Assembly: GCA_031553935.1 (NCBI GenBank)
Contig: JAVBKS010000021.1
Coordinates: 1 to 64,000, forward strand
Direction of reading: 5' to 3'
DNA: 64,000 nucleotides
DNA from: JAISDD01 sp031553935
GTDB lineage: Bacteria > Bacillota > Syntrophomonadia > Syntrophomonadales > Syntrophomonadaceae
In this document: piece after piece, positions 52,634 through 61,011 of the stretch
How the letters are laid out: each line of letters opens with the position of its first letter
Position numbering within the stretch: the first letter of the stretch is position 1
The notes under the pieces: model-generated
What the model was told of the DNA's origin: nothing
Databases searched by the model: none
Seen by the model: only the letters and a program-made list of their open reading frames with translations
Translations under genes and position numbers: made by a program

Positions 52634-54022
52634 TTATACCATAAATCTATTGGTAATTCTATCGACAACATCTTCCAAGCGCATGCCCCGTGATGCCTTA
52701 ACCAGTATTATTTCCTGACCACAAAACATGTCGTCAATGTCCTCATATAAATCTTTGTTACGATAATAAATACTAATTTTTTCTCTTTTCATCCCGGCAT
52801 TTACAGCCCCATATGCTATGTCTTCAGCGTGTTCACCTATTAGGATTAGTCGGTCTACTCGGTTCGCAAATGCGGCTTCCCCGACTTCTTGATGGCCGGA
52901 AACCGTCAAATTCCCCAACTCAAACATATCTCCTAAAATCGCAACATATGGCCTTTTATCTTTTAATACCGCGCCGGTTTCCAGCGCACTTATCATTGAA
53001 GCTGGATTGGCATTGTAAGTATCATTAATTATTATTCCGCCCATGGGAGTCGTGATAAAGTTCAGACGGTTTCCTTCTGAGCTGAACTGGTATAATTTTT
53101 CCTTAATGCTCTCAATATCGACTCCCATTAAGTATGCCATCCCGATTGCTGCTATGATATTGGTTGCCCACGCCTTTACTGGAAGCGGAAATTTAAACTC
53201 TGTAACTATATCAATAATCTTGGCAACTATTAGCATTTCGTTATTAGTTATCGAAGTATTGATAATTCGAAAATCACAGCGCTCATTATAGCCGAACAAA
53301 AATTTCTTACAAGCATATTCTGCAGCTTTATTTAGCAAAGTCGGATTATCGCCATGTATTAGGGCATAACCATCAGCGGATATCCCTTGTAAAACCTCGC
53401 ATTTTGCTGAGGCAATGTTTTCAATCGTACCTAGGGTTTCCAAATGAACACCCAAAACGTTAGTTATGATGGCAAAACCGGGCCGGGCGATTTCACACAA
53501 GCTACTAATTTCTCCAGTAGCCCTCATTCCCATCTCCAGAACCAATATTTCGTGATTATCATTTAGATTAAGAATACTGAGAGGCAAGCCAATCTCATTA
53601 TTAAAATTTCCTTCGCTTTTTAAGGTCCTATAAACGCCTGACAAACATAAAGACAAACACTCTTTAGTTGTGGTTTTGCCAACACTCCCAGTAATAGCAA
53701 TAACCGGGATATCAAAAGAGCGTCGATAAGCTGCGGCTAAGTTTTGCAATGCCATAAGGGTGTCGTCGGTTACTATTAAAGCACCTTCTTGCTTTGAATC
53801 TAAGGAATAATCACTGTTCACAACTGCTGCAACTGCCCCCTTGGCAAAGGCATCGTCAATAAATATATGGCCGTCAGTATTCACACCTTTTAAAGAAAAA
53901 AATACTTCATTAGCTTTTATCGTCCGAGTATTAATCGAAAATCCTTCCACATGTTGTTTAGGATCCCCGCCAACCAGCACACCGCCACAATTACTTGCAA
54001 TGCTTTCAATTGTGAGCTTCAC
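52634..54022 (-). CDS. murF: UDP-MurNAc-tripeptide--D-alanyl-D-alanine ligase
   Basis: Adds D-Ala-D-Ala to complete the pentapeptide. 462 residues; ATP loop ITGSVGKTTTKECL (about 111-124), NNEIGLPLSIL, GMRATGEISSL and NDTYNANPASM. The start is GTG (54020-54022) with GAGAGGAAG upstream. It overlaps the murE end by 17 bases. Confidence 0.97.
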   Translation of the reverse strand: MKLTIESIASNCGGVLVGGDPKQHVEGFSINTRTIKANEVFFSLKGVNTDGHIFIDDAFAKGAVAAVVNSDYSLDSKQEGALIVTDDTLMALQNLAAAYRRSFDIPVIAITGSVGKTTTKECLSLCLSGVYRTLKSEGNFNNEIGLPLSILNLNDNHEILVLEMGMRATGEISSLCEIARPGFAIITNVLGVHLETLGTIENIASAKCEVLQGISADGYALIHGDNPTLLNKAAEYACKKFLFGYNERCDFRIINTSITNNEMLIVAKIIDIVTEFKFPLPVKAWATNIIAAIGMAYLMGVDIESIKEKLYQFSSEGNRLNFITTPMGGIIINDTYNANPASMISALETGAVLKDKRPYVAILGDMFELGNLTVSGHQEVGEAAFANRVDRLILIGEHAEDIAYGAVNAGMKREKISIYYRNKDLYEDIDDMFCGQEIILVKASRGMRLEDVVDRITNRFMV

Positions 54023-55493
54023 TATTCAATCTTCCTCTCAAAAGCTCTTCTGCAATTTTTCGATCATCGAAATCAGTCTTTACACCATTAATTAGCTGAT
54101 AGTCTTCGTGTCCTTTACCTGCAATAATAATAAAATCGTGACTTCGCGCCAAGTTTATAGCATGATGTATGGCTTCATAGCGGTCTATGATAATCGCAAA
54201 GCGTGAGTCTTTTATTTTTTCGACTCCGGGAATAATATCTGCAATTATTTTTTCCGGATCCTCACTCCTGGGATTATCAGAGGTGATAATCGTAAAATCG
54301 CTATGTTCTGCCGCTATTTCTCCCATTAATGGTCTCTTGCTCCTATCCCTATCTCCTCCACAACCGAAAACAGTTATGATTCGATTATTGGAAATTTCTC
54401 TTATTGTTTCTAGAATATTTCGCAATCCATCAGGAGTGTGGGCATAATCAACAATAACGGAGAAATCCTGATTACATTCAACTTTTTCTAACCTTCCCGA
54501 AACTCCTGAAAGATTTGCTAAACCTTTCTTTATTATGTCAATATCTATGCCTTCCTGAATTGCAAAGGCAATTGCCGCCAAGGCATTATAAATATTAAAG
54601 TTTCCGATTAGTTTCATCTCGATTTGGAATTCTTTGTTATCGGCCCTAACTTTAAAAGTAGTTCCAAACGGAGTTTTGACAATATCAAATGCACGAACAT
54701 CTGCATCTTCTAATAAGCCATAAGTAATGGCCCTAACTGGAGAAGCTTCTATAAAATCAGAGCTCCACTCATCGTCTTTATTGATAACACTAATCGCATC
54801 ATCACGGTTTGACAGATTTTCGAACAATTTGAGTTTAGCATTGCGGTAATCAAGCATATTATCGTGAAAATCCAAATGATCTTGGGTCAGATTGCTAAAA
54901 ATTGCTCCATAAAAATCTATACCAACTACCCTGCGCATGTTTAAGGCATGGGAAGAGACTTCCATTATTATATGTTCTGCACCTTGTTCTAAACACTCGG
55001 CAAAAAATTTCTGTATTTCTAATGATTCCGGGGTAGTATGACCCAGATCAACAATATTTGAACCGCATTTTGCGTATAGGGTTCCCATTAAACCATATGG
55101 GCGATTATCTTCTTCATAGATCGCCTGTAACATATGAGTGATAGTAGTTTTGCCATTGGTGCCAGTTACACCTATGACTTTCATTTTTTCGGCAGGGAAA
55201 CCATAGAATGCAGCCGCTAAAAGTGCTAACGATCTGCGGCCATCGTCAGTTTTTACGTAAAATACTCCTGGGATTTTTTCTACTTCTCTTTCACAAACAA
55301 TTGCTACTGCTCCGTTCTTAACAGCTTGAGGTATAAACTCATGCCCATCAGCTTTCATCCCTTTAATGCTCACGAATAGATAACCCTTCTTCACTTGCCT
55401 GGAATCATAAGCAATTCCCTTTATATTCAGGCTTACAGGTCTATCGGAGCAAGAATAGTCAATATGCTTTAACAATTCTGTCAGCTGCATCAT
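54006..55493 (-). CDS. murE: UDP-MurNAc-L-Ala-D-Glu--2,6-diaminopimelate ligase
   Basis: Adds the third amino acid to the stem peptide. 495 residues from ATG 55493, seven-base spacing from AAAGGAGG; an upstream TTG lies before that site. ATP loop GVTGTNGKTTITHML, and the substrate motif DNPR in TSDNPRSEDPEKII, diagnostic of meso-diaminopimelate. So the cell wall is probably A1-gamma, DAP-type. Confidence 0.97.
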   Translation of the reverse strand: MMQLTELLKHIDYSCSDRPVSLNIKGIAYDSRQVKKGYLFVSIKGMKADGHEFIPQAVKNGAVAIVCEREVEKIPGVFYVKTDDGRRSLALLAAAFYGFPAEKMKVIGVTGTNGKTTITHMLQAIYEEDNRPYGLMGTLYAKCGSNIVDLGHTTPESLEIQKFFAECLEQGAEHIIMEVSSHALNMRRVVGIDFYGAIFSNLTQDHLDFHDNMLDYRNAKLKLFENLSNRDDAISVINKDDEWSSDFIEASPVRAITYGLLEDADVRAFDIVKTPFGTTFKVRADNKEFQIEMKLIGNFNIYNALAAIAFAIQEGIDIDIIKKGLANLSGVSGRLEKVECNQDFSVIVDYAHTPDGLRNILETIREISNNRIITVFGCGGDRDRSKRPLMGEIAAEHSDFTIITSDNPRSEDPEKIIADIIPGVEKIKDSRFAIIIDRYEAIHHAINLARSHDFIIIAGKGHEDYQLINGVKTDFDDRKIAEELLRGRLNSEAHN

Positions 55494-55522
55494 AACGCCT
55501 CCTTTCAAAAATCCTAACTAAA

Positions 55523-57637
55523 CTAATTAGCTATTGCCTGAAATTTTACCTTGACATTCGAACCGGTTGATATAACTACTCCCGGCTTTGGGTTTTGCTC
55601 AAATGCCAATCCATACCCTTCCGGTATCAAATGGAGCTGCAAATCAGATAAAATCTTGGCGACCTCCTTAAGACTCTTGCCTTGTAAATCCGGTACCGTA
55701 ACTTGACCTTCACCATTTTCGCTAGCACGTGGCGAAAGACTTAAAAGAACTTCAGTACCTTTAGTCAATTTGCTTGTGGGTTTAGGATTCTGCTGCCAAA
55801 CCAGATCGCCCGTGCCGGATATTTTAGCAACGAAACCTCTATTCTTAACAATTTGTAATGCTTCATCAACTGGTAGATTAACAACATCGGGCACAACAAA
55901 TTGTTCAACCTCTTTTTCACTGTTTGTTTCTAACTGCTGCCCAAGGGGCTCATGCAAATAGTGTAACGAATCCTTCACGATTTCCTTGAAAACCGGAGCT
56001 GCAACCCAACCTCCATAATATGGGTATCCTTGAGGAGCATCAACCACGACCATACATACAAGCCTAGGTTTCTCAACCGGCGAATAACCGATAAATGAGG
56101 AAATATATTCACTATCCATATAACCGCCGCCAGGTTTTATTTTCTGGGCAGTACCGGTTTTACCTCCGACGGTGTAATTATCAATGAATGCATTTTTTCC
56201 AGTTCCGTTGACAACTTCGCCTTCAAGAATTATTGACAATCTATGTGCCGTCTCTGCAGATATCACCTGGCGCACTTCTTGCGGCTCTATTCTTTCGGTC
56301 ACATTGCCAGCACTATCCCTTACTTCCTTAAGAACATGAGGCTTCATTAGTTTTCCATCATTAGCAACCGCACCAACTGCCGCCATCATTTGAATTGCTG
56401 TTACTGCATTGGTTTGACCCATAGCCATTAGCGATAAATCTAAAACGCTGGCATCCTTTTGATTTCTCAAAATTCCATTTGCTTCTCCCGGTAAGTCGAT
56501 TCCAGTAAGATTGCCAAAGCCAAATGCTGTTAAATATTTATAATAGCGATCTTTGCCTAATTCCTGGCCAACTTGGACAAATCCAACATTACAAGAGTTT
56601 TCAACGATTTGGGCAAAAGTTTGACTCCCATGACTTTTATTATCTGCACAAGTAATGTTTTTGACTCCAACTTTAATATAACCCGGGCAAAAAAAACGGC
56701 TGTTTTCGTTTACAGTTTTTTCTTCCAGTGCCATAGCGGCGGTTACAATTTTCATTGTCGAACCCGGTTCAAATATATCATTTATCGCGAAATCTCTTCT
56801 GTTGGCAGCTGGAAAATCGTTGAAATTGTTGGGATCAAATGTTGGCCTTGATGCCAGAGCAAGTATTTCGCCGGTTCTAGGATCTAACACAATTGCAGTT
56901 GCTTTTTTCGCTTTCCTTTCCTGAAAAACTTTATCCAATTCTCGCTCTACAATGAATTGAATACTTTCATCGATTGTAAGGACTAAGCTAGATCCTTCTT
57001 TAGGAGCAATATAATCGTGAGTAGCTTCAGGAATTGATCTATTTTTTGCGTCCTTTTCTATTATTATTCGGCCTGGCTCACCGCCAACCAGATCATTAAA
57101 AAAAAAGTCGATTCCTTCAAGTCCTTTGTTATCAATACCCGAAATGCCCAGAATATGGCTGGCAAGTGTTCCCTTCGGGTATTCTCGCCGGCTCTCTTCA
57201 GTAAAGCTTATTCCTTTAAGCTTTAAGTCTTTAATCTTTTGGGCTTGTTCCGGGGTTATTTGTCGTTTTAACCACACGAATCCAACATTTTGGGTTATTT
57301 TGCGCAAGACATCGTTGTATTCCATACCTAGTATTTCAGCTAAATGTTGCGCGGTTTCCTGCTCTTTTTTCGATTCGCGCACTTCAGCCGGGTAAGCAAA
57401 AACGGAATCCACACTCACTGAAATTGCTAATTCTCTGCCGTTGCGATCATAAATGATCCCCCTTTTAGCCTCGACCGGTATATCACGCATTCGCATTTGT
57501 TCAGCTTTTGCGAAAAGCTCCTCACCTTTTACAAATTGCACCCAAAACAATCTGCTGCCCAATAATACAAATGCCATTGTAAACAATAAAGAAAGCGTTA
57601 CTATACGCTTTCTTATCAATAAACTGGTGTTTTTCAT
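55523..57637 (-). CDS. Class B penicillin-binding protein with two PASTA domains (FtsI/SpoVD type)
   Basis: 704 residues. N-terminal membrane anchor (10-30), dimerisation/pedestal domain (about 50-210), transpeptidase with SxxK Ser293-Lys296, SxN Ser348-Cys-Asn350 and KTG Lys493, then PASTA1 (about 582-636) and PASTA2 (about 646-700). It cross-links septal or cortex peptidoglycan with an SEDS partner. As the only such PBP in this dcw cluster it probably serves as FtsI; whether a separate SpoVD exists cannot be seen. ATG with GAGGTGG upstream. Confidence 0.95.
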   Translation of the reverse strand: MKNTSLLIRKRIVTLSLLFTMAFVLLGSRLFWVQFVKGEELFAKAEQMRMRDIPVEAKRGIIYDRNGRELAISVSVDSVFAYPAEVRESKKEQETAQHLAEILGMEYNDVLRKITQNVGFVWLKRQITPEQAQKIKDLKLKGISFTEESRREYPKGTLASHILGISGIDNKGLEGIDFFFNDLVGGEPGRIIIEKDAKNRSIPEATHDYIAPKEGSSLVLTIDESIQFIVERELDKVFQERKAKKATAIVLDPRTGEILALASRPTFDPNNFNDFPAANRRDFAINDIFEPGSTMKIVTAAMALEEKTVNENSRFFCPGYIKVGVKNITCADNKSHGSQTFAQIVENSCNVGFVQVGQELGKDRYYKYLTAFGFGNLTGIDLPGEANGILRNQKDASVLDLSLMAMGQTNAVTAIQMMAAVGAVANDGKLMKPHVLKEVRDSAGNVTERIEPQEVRQVISAETAHRLSIILEGEVVNGTGKNAFIDNYTVGGKTGTAQKIKPGGGYMDSEYISSFIGYSPVEKPRLVCMVVVDAPQGYPYYGGWVAAPVFKEIVKDSLHYLHEPLGQQLETNSEKEVEQFVVPDVVNLPVDEALQIVKNRGFVAKISGTGDLVWQQNPKPTSKLTKGTEVLLSLSPRASENGEGQVTVPDLQGKSLKEVAKILSDLQLHLIPEGYGLAFEQNPKPGVVISTGSNVKVKFQAIAN

Positions 57638-57646
57638 ATATCCACC

Positions 57647-58135
57647 TCAAATTTTTAATTGATTAGTTTCCTTAATCGACATTATTGATGCGTATAATTT
57701 TTCCAGGGGCTTTTTACTTTCATTCTGAATGGTATTTTTCGGCTTATCTTCGGCAACCTGCAGCGCACTTAAAGGTATAGCCATGCTTTCCTTCATATCG
57801 GGTTTTTTCATGCCTAGAGCCTGTGCCCGCATTTGTATGGCATCAAGAGATGATATTTGCGCAATCTCATAATTAAGGCGATCATTCGATACGTGCAAGC
57901 GTTCTATTTCTTTTTCCAAGGTTACGATTTCATAACCCAAAGATGAACTTTGAAAGGTTAAGTATACAAGAATAAAAGCATAAATTAGTAATAAAATGCC
58001 AGCTTTTACGTATAGGCTTCTAATTTTTTTCGCCTTTGGTTTCGATTTTTTTCGGGGGTTTTTTTTGATTTCGGGAGAAATTTGATTATACTCCCATTCA
58101 GATGACCTTAAATAATCATAACCCGCCTGTACCAT
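57647..58135 (-). CDS. ftsL: Cell division protein FtsL
   Basis: 162 residues. Cytosolic basic N-terminus (PEIKKNPRKKSKPKAKK, 24-40), one membrane helix (about 46-64) and a heptad coiled coil (about 70-110), as expected for FtsL, which joins FtsQ and DivIC/FtsB. Sequence conservation of the family is low; position between rsmH and the PBP supports the call. ATG behind GGAGG. Confidence 0.88.
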   Translation of the reverse strand: MVQAGYDYLRSSEWEYNQISPEIKKNPRKKSKPKAKKIRSLYVKAGILLLIYAFILVYLTFQSSSLGYEIVTLEKEIERLHVSNDRLNYEIAQISSLDAIQMRAQALGMKKPDMKESMAIPLSALQVAEDKPKNTIQNESKKPLEKLYASIMSIKETNQLKI

Positions 58136-58164
58136 ATATTATTCATCCTCCTTGATGCCTAGAA

Positions 58165-59085
58165 CTATAATTTCATCGCAACTCTTAGCTTCGCGCTGCG
58201 CGCTCTTGTATTGGCAGTAATCTCTTCTTCAGTAGGAACCACCGGTTTCCTTGTCAACACCTTCAGTTGGGCCCTATGCCCGCAAGTACATATAGGTCCC
58301 TTCGGATCGCAGATACAATCCAAAGCGTGGTAGTGAATAAATTGTTTGACAATTCTATCCTCAAGTGAGTGAAAGGAAATAATGACCAATCTGCCGCCAG
58401 TTTTCAATGCAGCTAAAGCTTGCGGTAGCATTAGACTAATAGCGTTTAATTCTCGATTCACAGCAATTCTTAATGCTTGGAATGTCCTGCGGGCAGGGTG
58501 TTTATCATATTTATACCGAGAAGGTATTGCAGATATGATTATTGAAACTAATTGCTTAGTTGTTGAAATCTCTTTTTCTTTCCTATAACGAACGATGGCC
58601 CCGGCAATTCTTGATGCAAATCTTTCTTCACCATAATCGCGAATGATCTGTTTTAATTCCTCTTCAGCGTATTCATTTACGATTGTCTTGGCGTCCAAGT
58701 ATTCATCAGTATTCATTCGCATATCCAACGGCCCATCTTCATCATAACTAAAACCTCTTTGCTTATCATCAATCTGAAATGAAGAAATTCCCAGATCAGC
58801 TATAATTCCATCTACTTGATTAACATTGGCAGTTTTCAATACAAGGCTCAATTCTGCAAAATCATTATGAAATAATTCTGCTGCATCGCCTAGTTTCGCT
58901 CTGGCTTGGTCAAGAGCAAAAGCATCCTTATCTATACCAATTAGCCGCGCTTGGCCTTTCGTAAACTCAAAAATTTCGCGCAAATGCCCGCCGCCGCCCG
59001 CAGTGCAATCAACATATACCCCGCGGTGGTCAGTGACTAAATAGTTTATTGATTCGTTTACTAAAACTGTTTTATGCAATAACAT
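58165..59085 (-). CDS. rsmH: 16S rRNA (cytosine-1402-N4)-methyltransferase
   Basis: Methylates C1402 in the 16S decoding centre. 306 residues; SAM motif YVDCTAGGGGHLREI (24-38), GIIADLGISSFQID, RRTFQALRIAVNREL and SFHSLEDRIVKQF. Second gene of the dcw cluster, two bases from mraZ. Confidence 0.97.
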   Translation of the reverse strand: MLLHKTVLVNESINYLVTDHRGVYVDCTAGGGGHLREIFEFTKGQARLIGIDKDAFALDQARAKLGDAAELFHNDFAELSLVLKTANVNQVDGIIADLGISSFQIDDKQRGFSYDEDGPLDMRMNTDEYLDAKTIVNEYAEEELKQIIRDYGEERFASRIAGAIVRYRKEKEISTTKQLVSIIISAIPSRYKYDKHPARRTFQALRIAVNRELNAISLMLPQALAALKTGGRLVIISFHSLEDRIVKQFIHYHALDCICDPKGPICTCGHRAQLKVLTRKPVVPTEEEITANTRARSAKLRVAMKL

Positions 59086-59087
59086 AC

Positions 59088-59519
59088 TTAAATCCCTAAA
59101 TCCACTAAACTCTCAGCAAGCACTTCAAAGTCTTTTACAGCTTTTTGCGAATACTGTTCCCAAAGTTGAGCTGCCCAGATCTCTACTCTCTGTCCGACTC
59201 CGATGATATATAGTTCCTTATCAACCTCAGCATGATCCCTTAAACTAGATGGAAGCACAATTCTTCCCTGCTTATCTAATTCCATTTCCGAAGCACCAGA
59301 GAAGAAAAACCTTACAAATGAGCGAGTATCAGCTCTGGTCATGGGTAGATTGCGCAGTTTGCCTTCAATAATTTGCCATTCATCGATCGGATAAAGGAAG
59401 ATGCAATTATCGAATCCTTTGGTCGCAACAAAACGCTCCCCCAATTTCTCGCGGAACCGAGCCGGTATTGTCAATCTGCCTTTCGTGTCCAAGGCATGTT
59501 GATGCTCGCCAAGAAACAT
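59088..59519 (-). CDS. mraZ: Transcriptional regulator MraZ
   Basis: 143 residues, two AbrB-like SpoVT domains with the DxKGR motifs (DTKGRLTIPARFR, 11-23, and DKQGRIVLPSSLR, about 83-95). In other bacteria MraZ binds direct repeats upstream of its own gene and represses the dcw operon. Those repeats are present here at 59555-59581. ATG behind GAGGTG. Confidence 0.96.
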   Translation of the reverse strand: MFLGEHQHALDTKGRLTIPARFREKLGERFVATKGFDNCIFLYPIDEWQIIEGKLRNLPMTRADTRSFVRFFFSGASEMELDKQGRIVLPSSLRDHAEVDKELYIIGVGQRVEIWAAQLWEQYSQKAVKDFEVLAESLVDLGI

Positions 59520-59535
59520 AATTTACACCTCATAT

Positions 59536-59581
59536 ATTATATCGAGGGAAATGACTCCACTTTGAACCATTTTAAACCACT
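59536..59581 (-). promoter_or_regulatory. dcw promoter with MraZ-box operator
   Basis: Minus strand: three repeats AGTGG, AATGG, AGTGG spaced exactly 10 bases apart (59557-59581), then a perfect -10 TATAAT (59536-59541). A poor -35 (TTCAAA, 19-base spacing) overlaps the repeats, so MraZ bound there would block polymerase. This fits the known MraZ operator type. Confidence 0.75.
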
Positions 59582-59894
59582 AAGTAGCTTTTTTATTCTA
59601 TGTTGGACATTGAAATCCCTTCTTTCTGAAAAATACATTTTTTAACAAGGGTGTACCGCTCCGCCAAAAATATGGTTTTTTAGCTTGTCATTATTCTTCA
59701 ATTAGCTCATTTGTATGAAAAGCAAGCCCAATTGGATTACTCAATTTCGCGACTATAGTCATGAAAATTAAGGAAACTCATCATATAAATAGTTTGTGAC
59801 TTTTTTACTGCAAAATGCATATTCTATTAATGTTTTAATTGTTGCAGCTAAGTTATTGCTGTATCTGCTACCGCCATTGATACTACCCATTTAC

Positions 59895-59963
59895 TTGACT
59901 AACAAATAAATAAAAGTTATACTATGATAATGATAATCATTATCATAGTATAACTTTTATTTA
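59895..59963 (+). promoter_or_regulatory. Iron-regulated promoter: sigma-A boxes with Fur box in a 57-bp palindrome
   Basis: TTGACT (59895-59900), 17-base spacer, TATACT (59918-59923). The Fur box GATAATGATAATCATTATC (59926-59944) covers the start site. The box is the centre of a much longer perfect inverted repeat with 28-base arms around A59935 (59907-59963). Confidence 0.85.
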
Positions 59964-60019
59964 GGCATCATTGCCAAATATCAATTAACTGTTTTAATCA
60001 TGCTGAAAGGAGAATTAGA

Positions 60020-60208
60020 ATGGAGAAATTCATAATCATAGCCATAGTCTTTCTTGCTCTAGCCTACATTGCCGCAAAAGTATGGCGAATAATGTTTAAC
60101 AAAGGATCCTGTGCGTGCTCAAATCCCGACCGAAATAATTGCAGTAATTGCACTTGCTCCCTGCGCCCAATAGAATTACATGACGACAAAGAAGCTGGCA
60201 ATAACTAA
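60020..60208 (+). CDS. FeoB-associated Cys-rich membrane protein
   Basis: 62 residues: one membrane helix (about 4-26) then a Cys-rich tail (Cys31, Cys33, Cys41, Cys44, Cys46: SCACSNPDRNNCSNCTCS). This fits the small FeoB-associated protein family, thought to assist ferrous iron uptake. ATG behind AAAGGAG. A Fur box upstream supports an iron role, but no feoA or feoB is in the window. Confidence 0.85.
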   Translation: MEKFIIIAIVFLALAYIAAKVWRIMFNKGSCACSNPDRNNCSNCTCSLRPIELHDDKEAGNN

Positions 60209-60216
60209 TTTTATCA

Positions 60217-60615
60217 TTACCAATTCCACGATCCGTCTGCATTCCATCTGCTTGGATTAGGCGTTGTTAAGTTGAAAAATAACAAGATATTATAGTTTAG
60301 AGTTGTTACCTCTGTGAAAAACCCCTGTTTTTCACAGTCTTTGTCTGGGCTGAAGTGTTTGGCATTGGCCTCTTGCACTGTCATGGATTTTAAATCACTA
60401 ACTTTTAATCCATCAGGATATTTGTTTCCCAGAATATATGGTGGCGCATAAAAGGTTGCAGTCTCCTCAAGTACATACACAGTCATATATTCCGGCATAT
60501 ATTTGCTAATGGTCAGCCACTTTCCCAAGAGGCCGATAAACAATGATATTCCTAATAATATAGCAACTGCAGCATATAATCTCTCTAACCATTTGCTTCT
60601 TTTATCTAATTGCAT
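60217..60615 (-). CDS. Hypothetical membrane-anchored protein
   Basis: 132 residues from ATG 60615 behind AAGGTGG; the longer frame to 60669 has no ribosome-binding site. One N-terminal membrane helix (about 13-33) follows a basic segment, then about 95 extracytoplasmic residues with a WNADGSWNW C-terminus. I do not recognise the family. It converges on the FeoB-associated gene with only eight bases between stops. Confidence 0.6.
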   Translation of the reverse strand: MQLDKRSKWLERLYAAVAILLGISLFIGLLGKWLTISKYMPEYMTVYVLEETATFYAPPYILGNKYPDGLKVSDLKSMTVQEANAKHFSPDKDCEKQGFFTEVTTLNYNILLFFNLTTPNPSRWNADGSWNW

Positions 60616-60772
60616 TATAACCACCTTATCATAGCAACTATGCCTTTTATGACAATCTAAGCTGATCAATAACTTATTAACTAATAATAGGGTTTAATAT
60701 TCTATTCCTTGCGATATGTAGATTTCCTTCCGGTTTATACAATTATTTCTTTATCTATTATTATTCTACATT

Positions 60773-60803
60773 GAAAAACCAAAAACCGGTATAATAACCG
60801 GTT
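60773..60803 (-). terminator. Terminator of tRNA-Leu
   Basis: Minus-strand stem AACCGGT/ACCGGTT with a six-base loop, followed by TTTTGGTTTTTC. It lies just past the tRNA 3' end. Confidence 0.85.
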
Positions 60804-60815
60804 GCATTTATCATA

Positions 60816-60900
60816 TGGTGCGAGAGACGGGACTTGAACCCGTACGCCTTTCGACACGCGCCCCTCAAACGCGCCTGTCTGCCTATTCCAGCACTCTCGC
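60816..60900 (-). tRNA. tRNA-Leu (anticodon GAG)
   Basis: 85 bases including an encoded CCA. Acceptor stem GCGAGAG/CTCTCGC, anticodon stem CGCGT/GCGCG with loop TTGAGGG (anticodon GAG, reads CUC/CUU), a long class II variable arm, and T arm ACGGG-TTCAAGT-CCCGT. Single tRNA gene with its own promoter and terminator. Confidence 0.95.
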
Positions 60901-60939
60901 TTATATTACGAAAACTCGGATCACCCTATCGCAAGGCTA

Positions 60940-60969
60940 ATTATACAATAATTTTTTCTTTAATGTCAA
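60940..60969 (-). promoter_or_regulatory. Consensus sigma-A promoter of tRNA-Leu
   Basis: Minus-strand TTGACA (60964-60969), an 18-base spacer and TATAAT (60940-60945): both boxes match consensus fully. Transcription should start about 32 bases before the tRNA. Confidence 0.9.
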
Positions 60970-61011
60970 TTATTGAAGCATTAACATTTTTATCAGTATT
61001 TAGGCAAGAAC

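Larger units (their letters stand above)
59520..60019. other. Divergent regulatory region between mraZ and the FeoB-associated gene
   Basis: 500 bases. Left end: dcw promoter and MraZ repeats. Right end: palindromic Fur-box promoter. Between them (about 59600-59880) I see only AT-rich sequence with no ORF carrying a ribosome-binding site. Confidence 0.6.
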
